Part shown: positions 1 to 14,000 of the stretch, one piece after another | How the letters are laid out: each line of letters opens with the position of its first letter | Numbering within the stretch: the first letter of the stretch is position 1 | Assembly: GCA_037179335.1 (NCBI GenBank) | Contig: JAKZHN010000065.1 | Coordinates: 17,149-81,148 of the forward strand | Direction: 5' to 3' | Length of the DNA stretch: 64,000 bases | Source of the DNA: Cyclaneusma minus | Taxonomy: Eukaryota; Ascomycota; Leotiomycetes; Marthamycetales; Marthamycetaceae | Translations under genes and position numbers: made by a program | The notes under the pieces: generated by a model | Told to the model about the DNA's origin: nothing | Database searches by the model: none | Seen by the model: only the letters and a program-made list of their open reading frames with translations

Positions 1-199
1 GCTTTTAAATAGTTTTAATTAAAATAATATGTATTTTAAAGGCCATTTTTTTAAAATTTTATTTTTAAAGCATTTGTATAATAGGATTTATATATTATAA
101 GTTTTATAATTATAATAGCTAAATTGGTATTAGCATTTAAATAATTATTCTTTATTGCTATTTTTTATTTTGCTGCTTTTTTTTGCCAAAATTAAAAAA

Positions 200-3100
200 T
201 TAAAAAAGCTTTAAATACTTTCTTTTATACCAATTTTTTCTAAAAGCACTTTAATATATTATATTAAATATATCGACCGCTATAATATAAAATATGCCAA
301 TTGCTATAATATAGAATATATTAATTATTATAATATAAAAAATGCTATTAAATATATCTTAAAAGGCATTAATTTTTAATATAGTAAAAAACATTTAATT
401 TAAGGCAAAAATTAAAATTAAAGAAACTAAAGAAATTAAGGCTAAGGCAATTAAAAGGGCAAATTGGAAAAAATAATAACGAAAAGCTATTAAGCAATGC
501 TTTTTTTTCTTTTATTGCAAATAGTCTTATTTAGGCTTAGCCAAGATTAATAAACTGTATTTTATTATTATTTTTTTAAAAAAGAAATTCTAATACTTTT
601 TATTATTATAAAAATTGCAATATTGGCGAAATATTAAACTATATTTCCAAAAAATTGCAAATTATAAAATAGAGTTTTTTAAATTAATATATTTTAATAT
701 AGGTGGCAAATTTCCTTTTAATATTTATAAAAATATATAATTATTAAAAGAAATTAATAGCCGGATAAAGAAAATTTAGGCCTTTGCTATAAAATTAAAA
801 ATTAAAGTGTATTCTATTTTAATTGCCTGGTATAAAAAATGGAATTGGAAATTGAAAGAAAAATGAAAAAATAAGGATTAATAAAACAAGAGAATTGGCA
901 AAGCAAAATATTTATTAGATTTAAATTAATAGTATAAAATTTGAAAAAACTATTTTTTACTTTTTTTAGCAGAACAAGCCAGTTAAAAGAATAATTTAAA
1001 TTGCAAAAGCAAATATTTAAACTATATTATATAACGCTCAATTTTTAATTGAATTTTAATTTAAAATTGCTGTAGCTAAAATTTATTGCAGGAATAAAAT
1101 CGATATTGGTCCAAAACTTAATAGCAAAATAATTAATTTGAAAAAAGCTTGGATTGGGAAGCTTTTTAAATGTGAAAATATTAAAATTTAAGGCTATAAA
1201 TTTAGCTTTAAATTAATAAAAAATTTGTTTTTAAAAAAGGCCGCAAAAACAAGCTTTTATTTATAGAAAAAAATATATATATTTATAAAATATAATTTAA
1301 ATACTATTAAATAATATAGGCTATATTATTTGGATTTGAAATATATAGTTATAAAATTTATTCTTAAATAGGATAAGGAAACCCTTGGTGGAATTATAAA
1401 TTTAAAGTTAAAAAATAAGTTTTATATTTTTAAAGCATTTTAAGTAAATTTCCTAATTGCTATTATATTGGCAAATTAATTTTGGCAAGAAAAAGGCCTG
1501 GAAAATCTTTTTTAATTAAAGAATATTTAAAAATAAAGTAATTAAAGCTGCCAAATTAAAAATAGTAATTTTGGCTATTAATTAAAACAAATAAATAAAT
1601 GCAATATTCTACTCCAAATTTAATAATCCAGAATTTTAGCCAAACCAGCTATCTTTTAAATTGTTTTTTATAAAAGCGCCAGAAAATACTATTAATATAA
1701 TAAATACTCCTAAAGTAAAAAATATAAATATTATAAATATAAATATTATAAACATTAATAAAGCGCTTTTAGCTATATTTATTGCTTATAAATAGCTGCT
1801 ATTTAAATTTTTAAAAAAGATTTTTGCAAAAATAATTGGCAAATAAAAGTATTTAAAACGCAATATTACCAAGGCTAAAATTTTATGCAAAAACTGGTTT
1901 TGAAAAGCTTTTATAGCAGTTATAATTGAAAATCAAAATAATTTATATAAATTTGCTTTTTTTGCTAAAAAAATCCTCGGTATTTTTATTTTAAAAATCT
2001 ATAAAAAAATATAAATCATTTTTATATAAAAATACTTAAAAAAAGGCTATTATAATGAAATTGAAAAATTTAATAGCTAATAATATTTAAATTAAAATAG
2101 GTATATAAATAGTTTTTAATTTAAGTTTTATTAAATAAATATTTGTTATTAAGCTAAATTTAAATAGCGGCTTAAATAAATATAAAGCCCGCTGAGTAAT
2201 TTATAGCTTTATTTAAATTTATAAAAAGAATCTTTTTAATATGCTTTTACCAATAATTTATATAAATATATTTAGGATTTTTGTTTTAGCTATTATAGCT
2301 TGGCAAAATATAAAATACCGCTATTTTAATATTAGCAATGCTTTTGTTAAAGCCAAATTTAAACGATTTATATATTTGGCCCTTTTAAATAAGGTAATTA
2401 TTAAATCCGGCTATATTTTTTAATTAAATAAAAGCTTATACAATTTCAAATAAGCTATTAAAAATTAAAATTGCCTAATTAAATTTAAAATCATTAAATT
2501 GAATTTTAAATAAAGTTTTAATACTTTGTATTTATTTATAAATAAATAAATAAAATATAGTTCTTTTAATTTATATTAATAATATTATAATTGCTGCCAA
2601 ATTTAATACGGATTTTAATAATGTTTTTATTAATTTAGTTTTTTAATTTACCGCTAAAGTTTTTAAATATGCGAATTATAAGGAATAAATTATTAAAAAT
2701 CTCGTAAATTAATTTAAAATAATATTAGTAATTTTGATATAAAATTTAAAATTTTATTTAATAAAGAAAAGCTGTATTTTATTTTTCTAAATAGCAGCAA
2801 TACAATAAATTTTATGAAAAAATAAAAATAAAAATAAAAATAAAAATATATTAAAGAAAATTGAAAAAGCTAATATATTTTATAATTTTAACAAAATCTA
2901 ATATTTATTATATTGCAAAAAACCTAGCCTAATTTATAGCTGATTTTTGCAAATAATATAATTTAGAGCAAATTTGGCTATTATATTATTTTAATATTAT
3001 AATAATTTAAAGACATAAAATGTAGATTAAAAAGAAATAGAAAAAAAACAGAAAAAGAATTACTATAATATTTTTTATAAATTGCGTTTTAATAGAAAAA

Positions 3101-4100
3101 GCATTAGCAATTTTATAGCCATGCTTTTAAAAGGCTTAATATTATAATTAAATCGAAAGCCAAAAAAAAATGTTTATTCATAAGGCTAAATATATAATAG
3201 CCGCTGTAAATACCAAGCAAAAATATTAAATATAACAAATTAATAAAAAAAATTATTGTATAAATATAAAAGAAAATTAAAATCCTATAAGTTTTATTAA
3301 AAACTTTTGACTTTATAAAAAGTTTAAATATATTAATATTGCCTATTACTTTATTAGGAAATTAAGAAATAATTGCAAATAACAAATAATCTATATTAAT
3401 ATTTAAAATATAATTGCGGACGAATTTATTAAAGCATTATAAAGAGTTTAATTTGCCAGATTTAAAAAGCTATTAAAATTAAAAAATAAGAATTTGGGGG
3501 AAAAGAAAGCACCGGATGCAATAGATATTAAATATAAAAGAATAGAATTGCGGGGGAGAAAATATTAAAATCCGGAAGAGCTATATTATTAAAAATTAGA
3601 AAAAGTATTAAAATGCCTTTTTAATAGTTTAAATTATTTTGTTTGCTAAAATATTTTAATTATATACGAAGGATTACGCTATTTTTATATATATAAGCAA
3701 GAAAGAAATGCATAATACCTCCAAGCTATAAAATAGATTTTCATTTTCTTAATGCAATATATTTAAAGGGTCCAGCCCACGTTGGATTCAAATATATATA
3801 GCTTTAAATACAATCGAGATCCTTTTTTAATAAATTACCTTTAAATTCTGGACTTGTATTACTTTTAAAAGCTATAAGCAAAAAATCCTTGATATTTAAT
3901 TTTTTTTTTTTTGAAATGAGCTCCTGGCGGTGCGGGGGTCACGGGCCATCCACGAGACCCATTTATTATATAGATAAGCAAAAGCCATATATACAATACT
4001 ATTTCCTGTAATTGTAAAATCCCCTTTGTTTTTTAATGCTTTAAATTAAAACAATCTTTAGCAATATTAAAATTTTATAAATTATAATTTCCGGTACAAC
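200..4100 (+). mobile_element. Degenerate Ty1/copia-like retrotransposon, copy A
   Basis: This stretch aligns by eye, on the same strand and with an offset of about 6.9-7.3 kb, to copy B at 7400-11035. Matching landmarks are 265-340 with 7485-7560, 1985-2150 with 9240-9410, 2320-2345 with 9580-9605, 3080-3440 with 10300-10690, and the GC-richer segment 3935-3985 with 10870-10920. Copy A contains a reverse transcriptase fragment of the Ty1/copia type (2241-2423). Everything else is riddled with stops. Element ends and LTRs could not be fixed; the left end may lie outside the window. No part looks functional. Confidence 0.6.
2241..2423 (+). pseudogene. Reverse transcriptase fragment, Ty1/copia type
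   Basis: A 60-codon open remnant. Its middle reads FNISNAFVKA followed by KRFIYLALL, matching the Ty1/copia reverse transcriptase core where a block of the type (F/Y)D-x-x-NAF-x-x-A is followed by a short stretch ending in (V/I)Y-x-x-x-P. The residue before ISNAF is Asn (codon AAT) where the family has the catalytic Asp of motif A. A G-to-A change, as made by RIP, would explain this, but that is inference. The preceding hydrophobic stretch with LAIIAW fits the helix before motif A. The flanks are full of stops, so this is a dead fragment. The same segment in copy B (about 9580-9700) is no longer open. Confidence 0.6.
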
Positions 4101-4980
4101 AGTTTTTATTTAATAATTCCCTTTCGAAAATTCAAAACTTAATAATAGCGTTGTGCAAAACCCTTTACCAGTCAGCAATAAATATTAGGCCCAGTAATTC
4201 TTTTTTTTAATAAATTTAGCAATAAATATTAAAATCCAGCTCAGCAATAAATATAAGCCCAGCTTAATAATAAATATAAGCTTAATATATAATGCTATAA
4301 TTGCGCTATTTTTATTATTATTACTTATTTTTTAAAAAGCCTTTCTCCTTTTTAAATTAATTTGCAAATCTTTCTTTTTATTGCAATTAATTTTGTAACC
4401 AATATTTAATTAATTATTTAAATTCTAGCTAATTATTAAATAAACCAAAATTTAAATATATTATAAAAAATATTATTTTTAATTTAAAATATATTACACT
4501 AAGTTTTAATTGTAAAAACTAATATAATTAATTTCAGCTAATAAAAATATATTTAACCGACCAGAATTTATAATATATTAAAAAACAACTATATATTAAT
4601 ACGTCTGTAAAAAGATTACCAATTAAAGTTTCAATATTAATACCAATAATAATACCACCGCTATAAAAACCTTTTATTTTAAATAAAATCAAGAAAAAAT
4701 TGCGAATAATCGAAAAGCCTTTTATACTATATATATTTATTTTAATTTTATGAATAAATAAATAAAATTGCTAATTTTAAACCTTTGCCGCTAAATAAAT
4801 TAAATTAGGCCGTAAATACACTATTACCTCCAATATAATAATCAATAATTATTTACAAAACATTAACAGCTTTAAATAAAAGCCTAATATAAGCATTAAA
4901 AAAGCCTGAATTAAATTTCTTATTTTCAATTGCAAAGTCTTCTAATGAAATTTCAATTATGCAGCTATTTATATTAAAAC
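4100..4980. other. AT-rich spacer without recognisable gene
   Basis: The stretch between copia-like copy A and the giant palindrome. It holds several short near-repeats of the type cagcaataaatat at about 4173-4275. No coding similarity was seen. Confidence 0.5.
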
Positions 4981-6521
4981 GGCAAATACCTAAAATGACC
5001 CTGTTATTATAATTCTGGGATTAAAAGAAATTTCAAATTGCGGGCAAATTGCGAGTAATTGAGTTTTTGAATTGGCTTTTTTATATTATTTTGTATTATA
5101 TTCTAGTTCTATAAAAAAGAAAAAGCAATACTTTTATTACTAGCTTAATTTATTATTAATTTTTTAGATTTTGGGGTCATTGCCTGACCCCGAATATTGG
5201 AAATACCAAAAATTATAGTTTTTAATAATTAAAAACGAAATAAAAAATTTGACTTTTTATAACTGTTTTTTAATAAAATCATAATGGAATTGGGCAAACT
5301 TATATAATCTGAAAAAATATTTAAATAATATTAAATTTTAGCAAAATTATAGCATTGAAAAACAAGGGCAAATATATTATTAAATTACACAATATATTAT
5401 TATTTTACCTGTTCCTGAAAGAACCCTAAAATATTTTAAATTAATTATAGCGCCACTATTTTCAAAAATAATTAAATTCTAAATTCTAATATTTAATAAA
5501 TAAGTTTCTTAATTGGTTTTACAATAAAATCTATTTATTTAATTACTTTTATTGCTTTGAAAATATTTTTCAAAATATAATTAAAAGCGCTGGCCATTTA
5601 ATAATTATTGGAATAGCAATTTACAATGCGACAAAATTAATTATTTAAGCAATTATAATAGCTAAATTAATTAAAAAAATCAATTTCCAAAAATCGAAAT
5701 TCAAATATTTTTAAAAATAATGGAATTTCAACAAAATCAAATTTGCGCTGATCAAACCGCTAAGTCCAGCGCTTTTCGAGCAGCGCTTTCCAGGCTGTGG
5801 CAATTTAATTTTATTGCAATTCCATTATTTTTTAAAATAATTAAGTTCTGATTTTTAATAATTGATTTTCTCAATTGATTTGACTATTTAAATTGCTTAA
5901 ATAATTAATTAAATTGCATTGATATTCCAAGCTATGCAAGCAATTTTAGCTTCCAGCCAGAATTTATAAACGCTATAAAATCAATATTTTAAAAGTTGTT
6001 CATCGTAAAATTAATTAAGAATATCAATTATTAAACATTAGAATTCAATTATTTTTAAAATGACTAAAGATATAATTGAATCAAATTACGGTCTTTAAAT
6101 TTAAATATTTAATAATAGTTTTATTTGCAGTTATTTGTAATATACTTAATATAAAATTAAAATCCTATAAAATATATTTTAAAATGCCCGGTCATTTCTT
6201 TATTTGAATTAAAAAACGGATTTCAATTATTATTAAAATCCATAGCGCTATTTAATTGTTATATAATTTTTTTTTCGGAATTAGGCTTTGACCTCGAAAA
6301 CAAAGCTTTTAAATTTATTGTTATTTATAAATATCAGCTTTTAAAAGTATTTTCTTATTTTTTCGGATTCTATTAACATAATGGACAATATACCATTGGA
6401 AAAAAAGAGTATTTAAAAAACTATTATATATCGCTTGCTTTAAATATTGGAAATTGACCTTTAATTTCGGGGTTATTTTAGTCCCAAAATCATGATAACA
6501 GGGTCATTTTAGGTATTTGCC
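4981..6521. repeat. Giant imperfect palindrome (fold-back element), about 1.54 kb
   Basis: The outer ends are inverted repeats: 4981-5026 and the reverse complement of 6476-6521 agree at 42 of 46 positions, and all four mismatches are transitions. Inner segments also pair concentrically: about 5120-5200 with 6290-6380, 5455-5515 with 6010-6075, and 5625-5746 with 5800-5925. So the symmetry runs through the whole element, with arms of about 720-770 bp around a centre near 5770. The 53-nt spacer 5747-5799 is more than half G+C while both arms are very AT-rich. This is either a fold-back transposon or a head-to-head inverted duplication. It encodes no visible protein. Confidence 0.75.
5747..5799. 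other. GC-richer unique spacer of the palindrome
   Basis: This is the only unpaired part of the giant palindrome and also the only part with normal base content. It contains two copies of cagcgcttt (about 5767 and 5781). RIP acts on duplicated DNA, so a single-copy spacer escaping mutation is what the model predicts. Confidence 0.6.
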
Positions 6522-7400
6522 AATATTAAAAATATATTTTTCCGCAGCCCTTTTTTATCCTTGCTTTTTAAGTACAATATTATAATAAATATATTGAATA
6601 ATCTTTTTTTAATATTTAAAAAAAGCTTTTTTGTTTTTGGAAAAAGAAAAACTTGTTTGCATTTATTAAAAAAGCTGCCTATATTGCCGGTAATAAATTA
6701 TGGCAGCTATTATATTAGCGCCAATACGCTAGCGAAAATAATAGCGTATAATTTAAAAATCGCAAAAGGCTTTTTGCATATTCTTTTTATAATAAAAAAA
6801 TCTATAATATTTGCAAATATATGATTTTCATAGCCGTTTAAAAAACCATTTAAAATATTTTAAAGCCTAAATTCGTTAAATTCGCCTTTATCAATTCTTC
6901 AAAAAAAGCAAATATTGCAAATATTAAAAATAATAATAAGCAATCTTTATTTAAAAAAGAAAAAAAATATATAGTTTATATTATTTAAAATCTTACCGCT
7001 ATTAGCAAAAATTTTAAATTTAATTGAATTGCCAATTCTAAAATTATATTATATATAATTTCTTTTTCGCTTTTTAAATATATATAATCCTATTTCCAAA
7101 AGGCAATAAAAATGAAAAAGAATATATTATACTTAAATCAAATTAGTATAATTATAATAAAGGTAAATAAAACATAATATCAGCTAAAAAATATGCTTTA
7201 TATTTCTAGCTTTAATATAAATTTGCTTTTAAGTAAAACAAATTATTAATATTTCTTTTTAGCTTTTTTTTTTGTTTTTATATATTTTAAAAATCGTCAT
7301 TTAAAAAACTTGTTTTTCGGGCATTAATTCAAAAGGAAATATATATTATTAATCTTATAATTATTTTTTAAAAGCTAGCAAAAGCTTTTAAGCTTTAAAA
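6522..7400. other. AT-rich stretch without recognisable gene
   Basis: It contains an 87-codon open frame (6561-6824, plus strand) with a slightly higher G+C middle part. The translation is Ile/Asn/Lys-rich and matches no family I know, and no related copy was noticed. It is probably a chance opening in decayed repeat DNA. Confidence 0.4.
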
Positions 7401-10400
7401 TAATATCTAAATAGCGCTATCAATTACCAAAAGAATTCCTGCTGCAAATATGTTAAAAAATCCAATTCAATTTAGCTTATTAAATATATCGACTATTATA
7501 GCGTTAAATATGATGCCAATTATAATATAATATAATATATTAATTAAATATAATGCTAATTGTAATGCAAAATAAAGCAATTTTTAATCTATTATAAAAG
7601 CCCTAATATAACATAGCTTTTAATATAATATCACGGCCAACATTAAGATTTATTTTAAAGTCATTTTAAAAACCGGTTTAAAGCTTTTTAAAAAACGCCA
7701 AATTTAAATTAAAGCTAAAGCAATTTAAAAAATGAATTGCAAAAACGCTTAATAGCAAATTACATAAAATAAATACGCTTTATATTATTAGAAATATACC
7801 TATTTTAGCCCAGCAAAAATTAATTATATTTATACTATTATCAATTTTAAAAGAAAACTCAAAATCCCGTTTTCGTTTTTTATTTATAAAAATTGCAATA
7901 GTGGCAAAATATAGAAGCAAATATTAAAACAACTAATTAATTAGAAATTAAAACCGCTCAAATTAATTTATATTAATATTTATAATCTTTTCCACTTAAT
8001 TTGCATAATAATAAATAGCTTTTTAAAGTTATTAATAATTATATACGCAAATTCTGGCTTTTTGCAATAAAGAATCGTATAAATATATACAGCATTTTGT
8101 TTTTAAAAAATAAAATAAAATAAAATTAGCAAAAAGCTTAAAAAGGTCTAATATAATAATGCTAAAAAGCTAATTAAAACAATTGTTCTATAAATCTTTA
8201 TAAACGGCATTAAGCTGAGAACTACTATTCCCTATTTATTTTAGCAAAATAAAATAATTAAAAAAACTATTAAAATCGCTGAAGCTTAAATTTAATCTAT
8301 ATTAAATAATGCTAGATTTTTAATTAAATTCTAGTTAAAAGCAATTATAGCTAAGGCTTATATTTGCAATAAAATTAAAATCGGCACTAAAATTAATAGC
8401 TAAATTATTAATTTTAAAAAGGCATAAATTAGCAAGCTTTTTAAAAATAATATTCGTATTTAAAATTGCAAAATATAAGCCTCTATTAATTATAAAAAGG
8501 TTTTTAAATATAGCCAAAAAAAATCCCGCAATTCTATAAATATATTTTTATTAGCTATAATTTTAAAATTACCAGATAATATCAATTTTATTGCCCAGAT
8601 CTTGGCAAAATAATCTATAAAATAATAATAAAATAATATAATATAATATAATTAAAAGTAATACACTTAATTTAAAGCTTTGCAATAATTTGTATAATTT
8701 TTAAAAAACTCCAAATAAATTGCCCAATAAATACTATATTAGTAAAGCTATTTTTGCTAACCAAAAAATCAAAAAACCGATTTCTAAGCAAATTTACTTC
8801 AAATTCAAATCGTCTATTAAAACTATATTTAATATAGTAATTCCTGCCCCAAATTCCTTAAATTTCTATAAAAAATAAAATAGTGCTATTTTATATTCTA
8901 AATTTAATAATTTTGGCAATTATACAAATTTATTATCTAATTTTATAAAGGCTATAATGCCAATTAAGCTTTTAAAAATCAAAAATATCAATGTAATTAA
9001 TGTTTTGAAAATTATTATAAATAATTTTATAAAGCTGGATAGCGCCTATATTGCTATAATTTCTTCCTTTAATATAAGGCCGGTTTTTAAAATTAATAAT
9101 TGCAAATACCCAAAACGCAATACCATTAAAATCAAAATCCGCAAATAAAACCGCTTTTTTAATTTTTTTATTATAGCTATAATAGCCAATAAAAAAAGAT
9201 TCACGAATTTAAAATTACCCTAGCTATTATAAAAATGATTTATAGTATTTTTATTTTAAAAAACTATAAAAAAACTATTCCCAACCCTTTACATAAAAAC
9301 CAATAGCAAAAAGCCATTATACAAAAACTAAAAACAATTCTTATTAATAATATCTAAATTAAAATCGCTATAAATACCGCTTTTAATTTAATTTTTATAA
9401 AATAAATACTCATTATTAAAATCAATCCCAATAACGAAATTAATAAATTCAAGGTTTAATTTATAGCTAGGAATTTCAATTAAATTTAGGGCAAATTTGT
9501 TTTTAATATTTCTTTTCCATAATTTAAATAAATATTTTCCGTATTTTTTTAGACATTATAATATAAAACAGCCTTAAATACCGTTATTTTAATATTAGCA
9601 ACCCTTTTACAAAATTCATTTTTCGCAAGATTTTCTATTTAGCTTTGCTTAAAAATATTATAATTTAACCAATAAATATATTTCAGCTAAATAGAAATTT
9701 TTATAAATTAAAACAAGCTGCCCAAAATTAAACTCTATTGCTTAAATTTAAAATAATTAAGCTTAAATTTAAATAAAGCTTTAATAACCCCTATTTATTT
9801 ATTTACAAAATTATTGGCATATTTACTTTTATATTAATAATATTATTACCGCCGCTAAAATAATTGCCAAGCTTAACCAATTTTATTTTCAATTAATACA
9901 CCGGTTTATTACCCAAAATTTGGGAAAAGTTAAAGAGATTTTTGGTATAAAAATCATTTGGAATAAAAGCCCCAAATCCATTTAAATTAATTAAAAGCAA
10001 TATATTAATAATTTTTGCAAAAAAAGAAAATTCCAATTGAAAAAAAAAATTATGTTTAATATCTATAATAAATAATACCAATATAATAGCACTATCAAAA
10101 AATAACAAAAAACGGGCCAAATTAAATTTTTACCAGTAAAGATTTAGCAAGCTTATATTTGCTATAATATTTATTCAATTAAACATTATAACGCCGGTTT
10201 AATATAGCTATTTTATTATTTTAAATTAATTATAAGCCGCAAAATTAAATACAAATTAAGCAAGCTAGATATTATTAAAAGCCAATTTAAAATATTTAAT
10301 AATGTATTTTATAAATTATTTTTAAATCGCTCAAGCATTAGCGAATTTATTGCAATATTGCTTAAAAAAGCAATATTATAATTAAGCAAAAAGCAAAAAA

Positions 10401-11035
10401 TATAGCTATATTAATTTGCAAAGCTAAATATATTGCTATAATTGCTAATATTAAATAAAGCTGATAGTTTAAATAAATGCTTAAAAATATAAGTTATAAT
10501 AAGCTGGTTGGTAAAAGTCCGTATTATATTAATATAAAAGCAATAATTAAAGCGCTATTGCTTCACTTAAAAAAAAATCCAAATACATTAATATAGCCTA
10601 TTAACTTATGCATAAATTAAAAAATAAAGGCAAGTAGTAAACCATTTATATATATATATAAAACATAATTGCAAATGGATTTATTAAGCCATTTTTGAAA
10701 ATTCAATTTAAAAAATTTAAAAACATATTAAAAATAAAAAACCGTTTTAAATAAAAAATTCTAAAAGAAAACTACAGCTCCGGAAAAGCATTAAAATAAA
10801 ATAAATACTGGCTATATTTATAAATCGCTATAAGATTTAGAAAAAATATTAAAATAAGCTTCTAGCAATGTAGGGGTCACGGGCCATTTACGGGGCCCAT
10901 TTATTATATAAATAAGCAAGAGCTATGTATATAATACCATTTCCTATAATTATAAAATCCCTTTTCTTTTTTAATGCTTTAAAAATAAACGGATCTTTAC
11001 CTATATTAAAATTTCACGATTTTTATTACCTAATT
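7400..11035 (+). mobile_element. Degenerate Ty1/copia-like retrotransposon, copy B
   Basis: The second, same-strand copy of the element at 200-4100; see that entry for matching landmarks. The region matching the reverse transcriptase fragment lies near 9540-9700 and is broken by stops. Near the right end the segment 10870-10920 keeps tracts of normal base content shared with 3935-3985, including ggggtcacgggccat. Each copy carries transitions the other lacks, so they were mutated separately or at different sites. No functional part remains. Confidence 0.55.
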
Positions 11036-14000
11036 CTATTGCTTAGCAAATGCAATTATATATATTCCTTTTATATTATATATTTTTATTCCAAAATAGC
11101 TAAAATGCTAAACTATATAAATTAATTTTAAAAATATTGGTATTTTATTTAAATATAAATTATATATAACAAAATTTTAAATTTTAAATTTTATATAATA
11201 TATTATATGCATTTGCAATAAATATTGTATTAATTGGAATTTAAATAAAAATGAAAATTAGCGGCGGCAATATATAAGGAGTTAAACAAAATCATTATAT
11301 AAATTTAGCTTTTCGGCAAAACGGCGCTTGCGAATATATATATATCGCAATATGATTTATTGAATTAGAAATTTAATTCCCAAAATTGGCTTTTATTTAG
11401 CAAATAAATTATAGCGCTAAAAGCATTTAATAAAGGCGTTATAAAATTATTGATTATTTATTTTAATTTTAGCCGCTATATTGTGTTTTATTGCATATAT
11501 ATTTCAATACGTATTTCAATTTTGGCAAATTAATTTATATAAATATTTAATAAATATATATATATTATTATTTTAAACCCAGTATAATATTTATTTGCTA
11601 AAAACTCCTATATATAATTTATAATCATTTTAATAGCAATATATTTATTAAAATAAAATAATTTTTTAAATGCATTTGCCAAATCCAATTCTCGCCGAAT
11701 TGCTTTTTAATGGCCTTATAATTAAAATAACCAATATATTATACTTTTATATATATAAAAATCTTAATTTTAATAATAAAATTGTTATTGTTTTTAAAAA
11801 AATGAAAATTTATATTAAATTAGCTATATATTAAAAACTTTTTATAAAAAGATTTATTATATATTATATTTTATTTTTATTTTTTCCAAAAATTCAAATT
11901 TCCAAATATAAAAAAACTTTTGCATTGCATTGTTTATTTAAATTATAATTTTAGTGTTTAAAAAACATTATACCGCAAAAAATTACAATAGCATTTGTTT
12001 TTAATTTTAATAAATTATTCGTAGCAAGAATCTATAATCCGTATTTGTATTATTGTAATATTATAGCGCTTTTAATAATTAATTAATAATGATTTATATC
12101 ATTAATTGCGTTATATTTTATAGCAATGGCTAATAGCGGCATTCTTTTTCCTATTCTTTATAATATTAAAGCTTTCAAAAGTCCTATTATTTATAGCAAT
12201 TTATAAGGATTGTTTAATTAATTTTAAAAATCAGAAATAATTGGAAAAAAATAGAAAATAAAGTGAAAATAACAATAAAGTTTCAAAATAATTTATTTAA
12301 TTAAAAAAAGCAATTTGTATATTAATAAAACCATTAACAGCATTACAATTTGCACTCTAGGCTTTAATTGTAATTAATACCTATATTTTTGCAATTGCAA
12401 AATTAGCATAAAAATTGCAATAGTATAGGGCTTAATAAGAATTAAACCGGTTGCTAGGCCAAATTTTAATAATTTGCGGCATAGTTATACAATATAGCTA
12501 AATTAATGTTTTTTAAAAAACAGAAATAGCGTTAAATAATGCGCTTGCAAAAATAAAATATATTTTATTATAATCCATAATAAAAATGAGCAAAAAATAT
12601 AAAAACCGAGAAAATAAAAACAAATAAAGGGAAATAATTTGCAATATTTAAAGATTCAAATTTATAAAGGCTGGTAAGGCTAGCGATTTAAAGCATATTA
12701 TAGCTTTATAAGGCCTCGCGTTATATAAATTCCAAAATGCTATTTTTAATTATAATAATTATTAGCAATAATTTCCTTATCCGGGCTTTTATTTATATTA
12801 TTTAATATTATTATTTAATTTTACATGCAACTTATAATTGGTTAAAAAAAGCATTGGTATTTCTAAATAGGATTATAGTATAAAGTCAAATGCGCAATTA
12901 TTCTAATGCTATTTTAGCGCTATTATATATAGCAAATTACAATTTAAATTAATAGCTGGCTTAAAAAATGAACAATATCAAATTTTAAATTCTTTTATAT
13001 TATTAAATATTAAATATATATTTTCAACTCCTGAACTTTTAAATTTAAATTGAATTGAAATTTAAAACTCGAAAGTAGTCTATAATTAATATTTTTTAAA
13101 GCTTCTAATATTAGGCCAATTATTTTAAAAATTAAATATTAACAAAAAATTAAACAAAATATTATAATTATCCGGCCCTTTTAAAATAGCTAAATATCTA
13201 TATAAATACAAATATTTATATATTAAATAGCTTTTATAAAATTAAAATAATTTTTATATTATGTAAATATACTCGCTTAAAATTTACATATAGCTTTGCC
13301 CTGCACTTTTGTTTTATTCTAAATATTAAATTCTATAAATACCAATTTTATATTTGTATTATTGCTATAATAGCCTTTTTTATTCTATTTTTATCCTATT
13401 ATATATTTTCTTTTTGCAATTCTTTCTAATTCTCCTGTCGTTTTTACCAGGCTATAATTATATTGTATTCTTTCCGCTATAAAAAATTATTAAAAATGTT
13501 TTAAATAAATAGCATATTGAATATAATTATATTAATAATAAGCCAATTATAATAAATTGGAAATATCCAATTGCAATAGTTTTTTTACAATTATAAATAT
13601 AAATAAAAAACATTATAGGGATTTTAAATACTTTTAATATCCTATTAAATTTTTCTAATACTTTTATAAATTTTCCATTAGGCTAAAGTAATAAATCCAA
13701 TAGGTCTAATATAATAAATATAAATTATAGCTTTAAGCCCTATATAATTTGGATTTTAATTAATCAATTTTATTTATTGAATTTATAATGCAAATAAGCT
13801 TAATAAAGCTATTTTTAATTCCCTTTTACGCTTATTTATAAAAACTTCAGCCAATTTAACAATTAAAAAAATCGATATTTAAAATAAAAAATACTATTAT
13901 TTCAAATAAGCAAAGCAAATAAATTGGCAATATTAATATAAAATTTAAAAAAAATGTATTAATTAATATTAATGCTTTGGCTAAGTTGCTATTACTATAA

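Noticed and set aside
6561..6824. 87-codon frame next to the giant palindrome as a possible transposase
   Set aside because: No DDE-type spacing or helix-turn-helix pattern, and it lies outside the inverted-repeat ends at 4981 and 6521.
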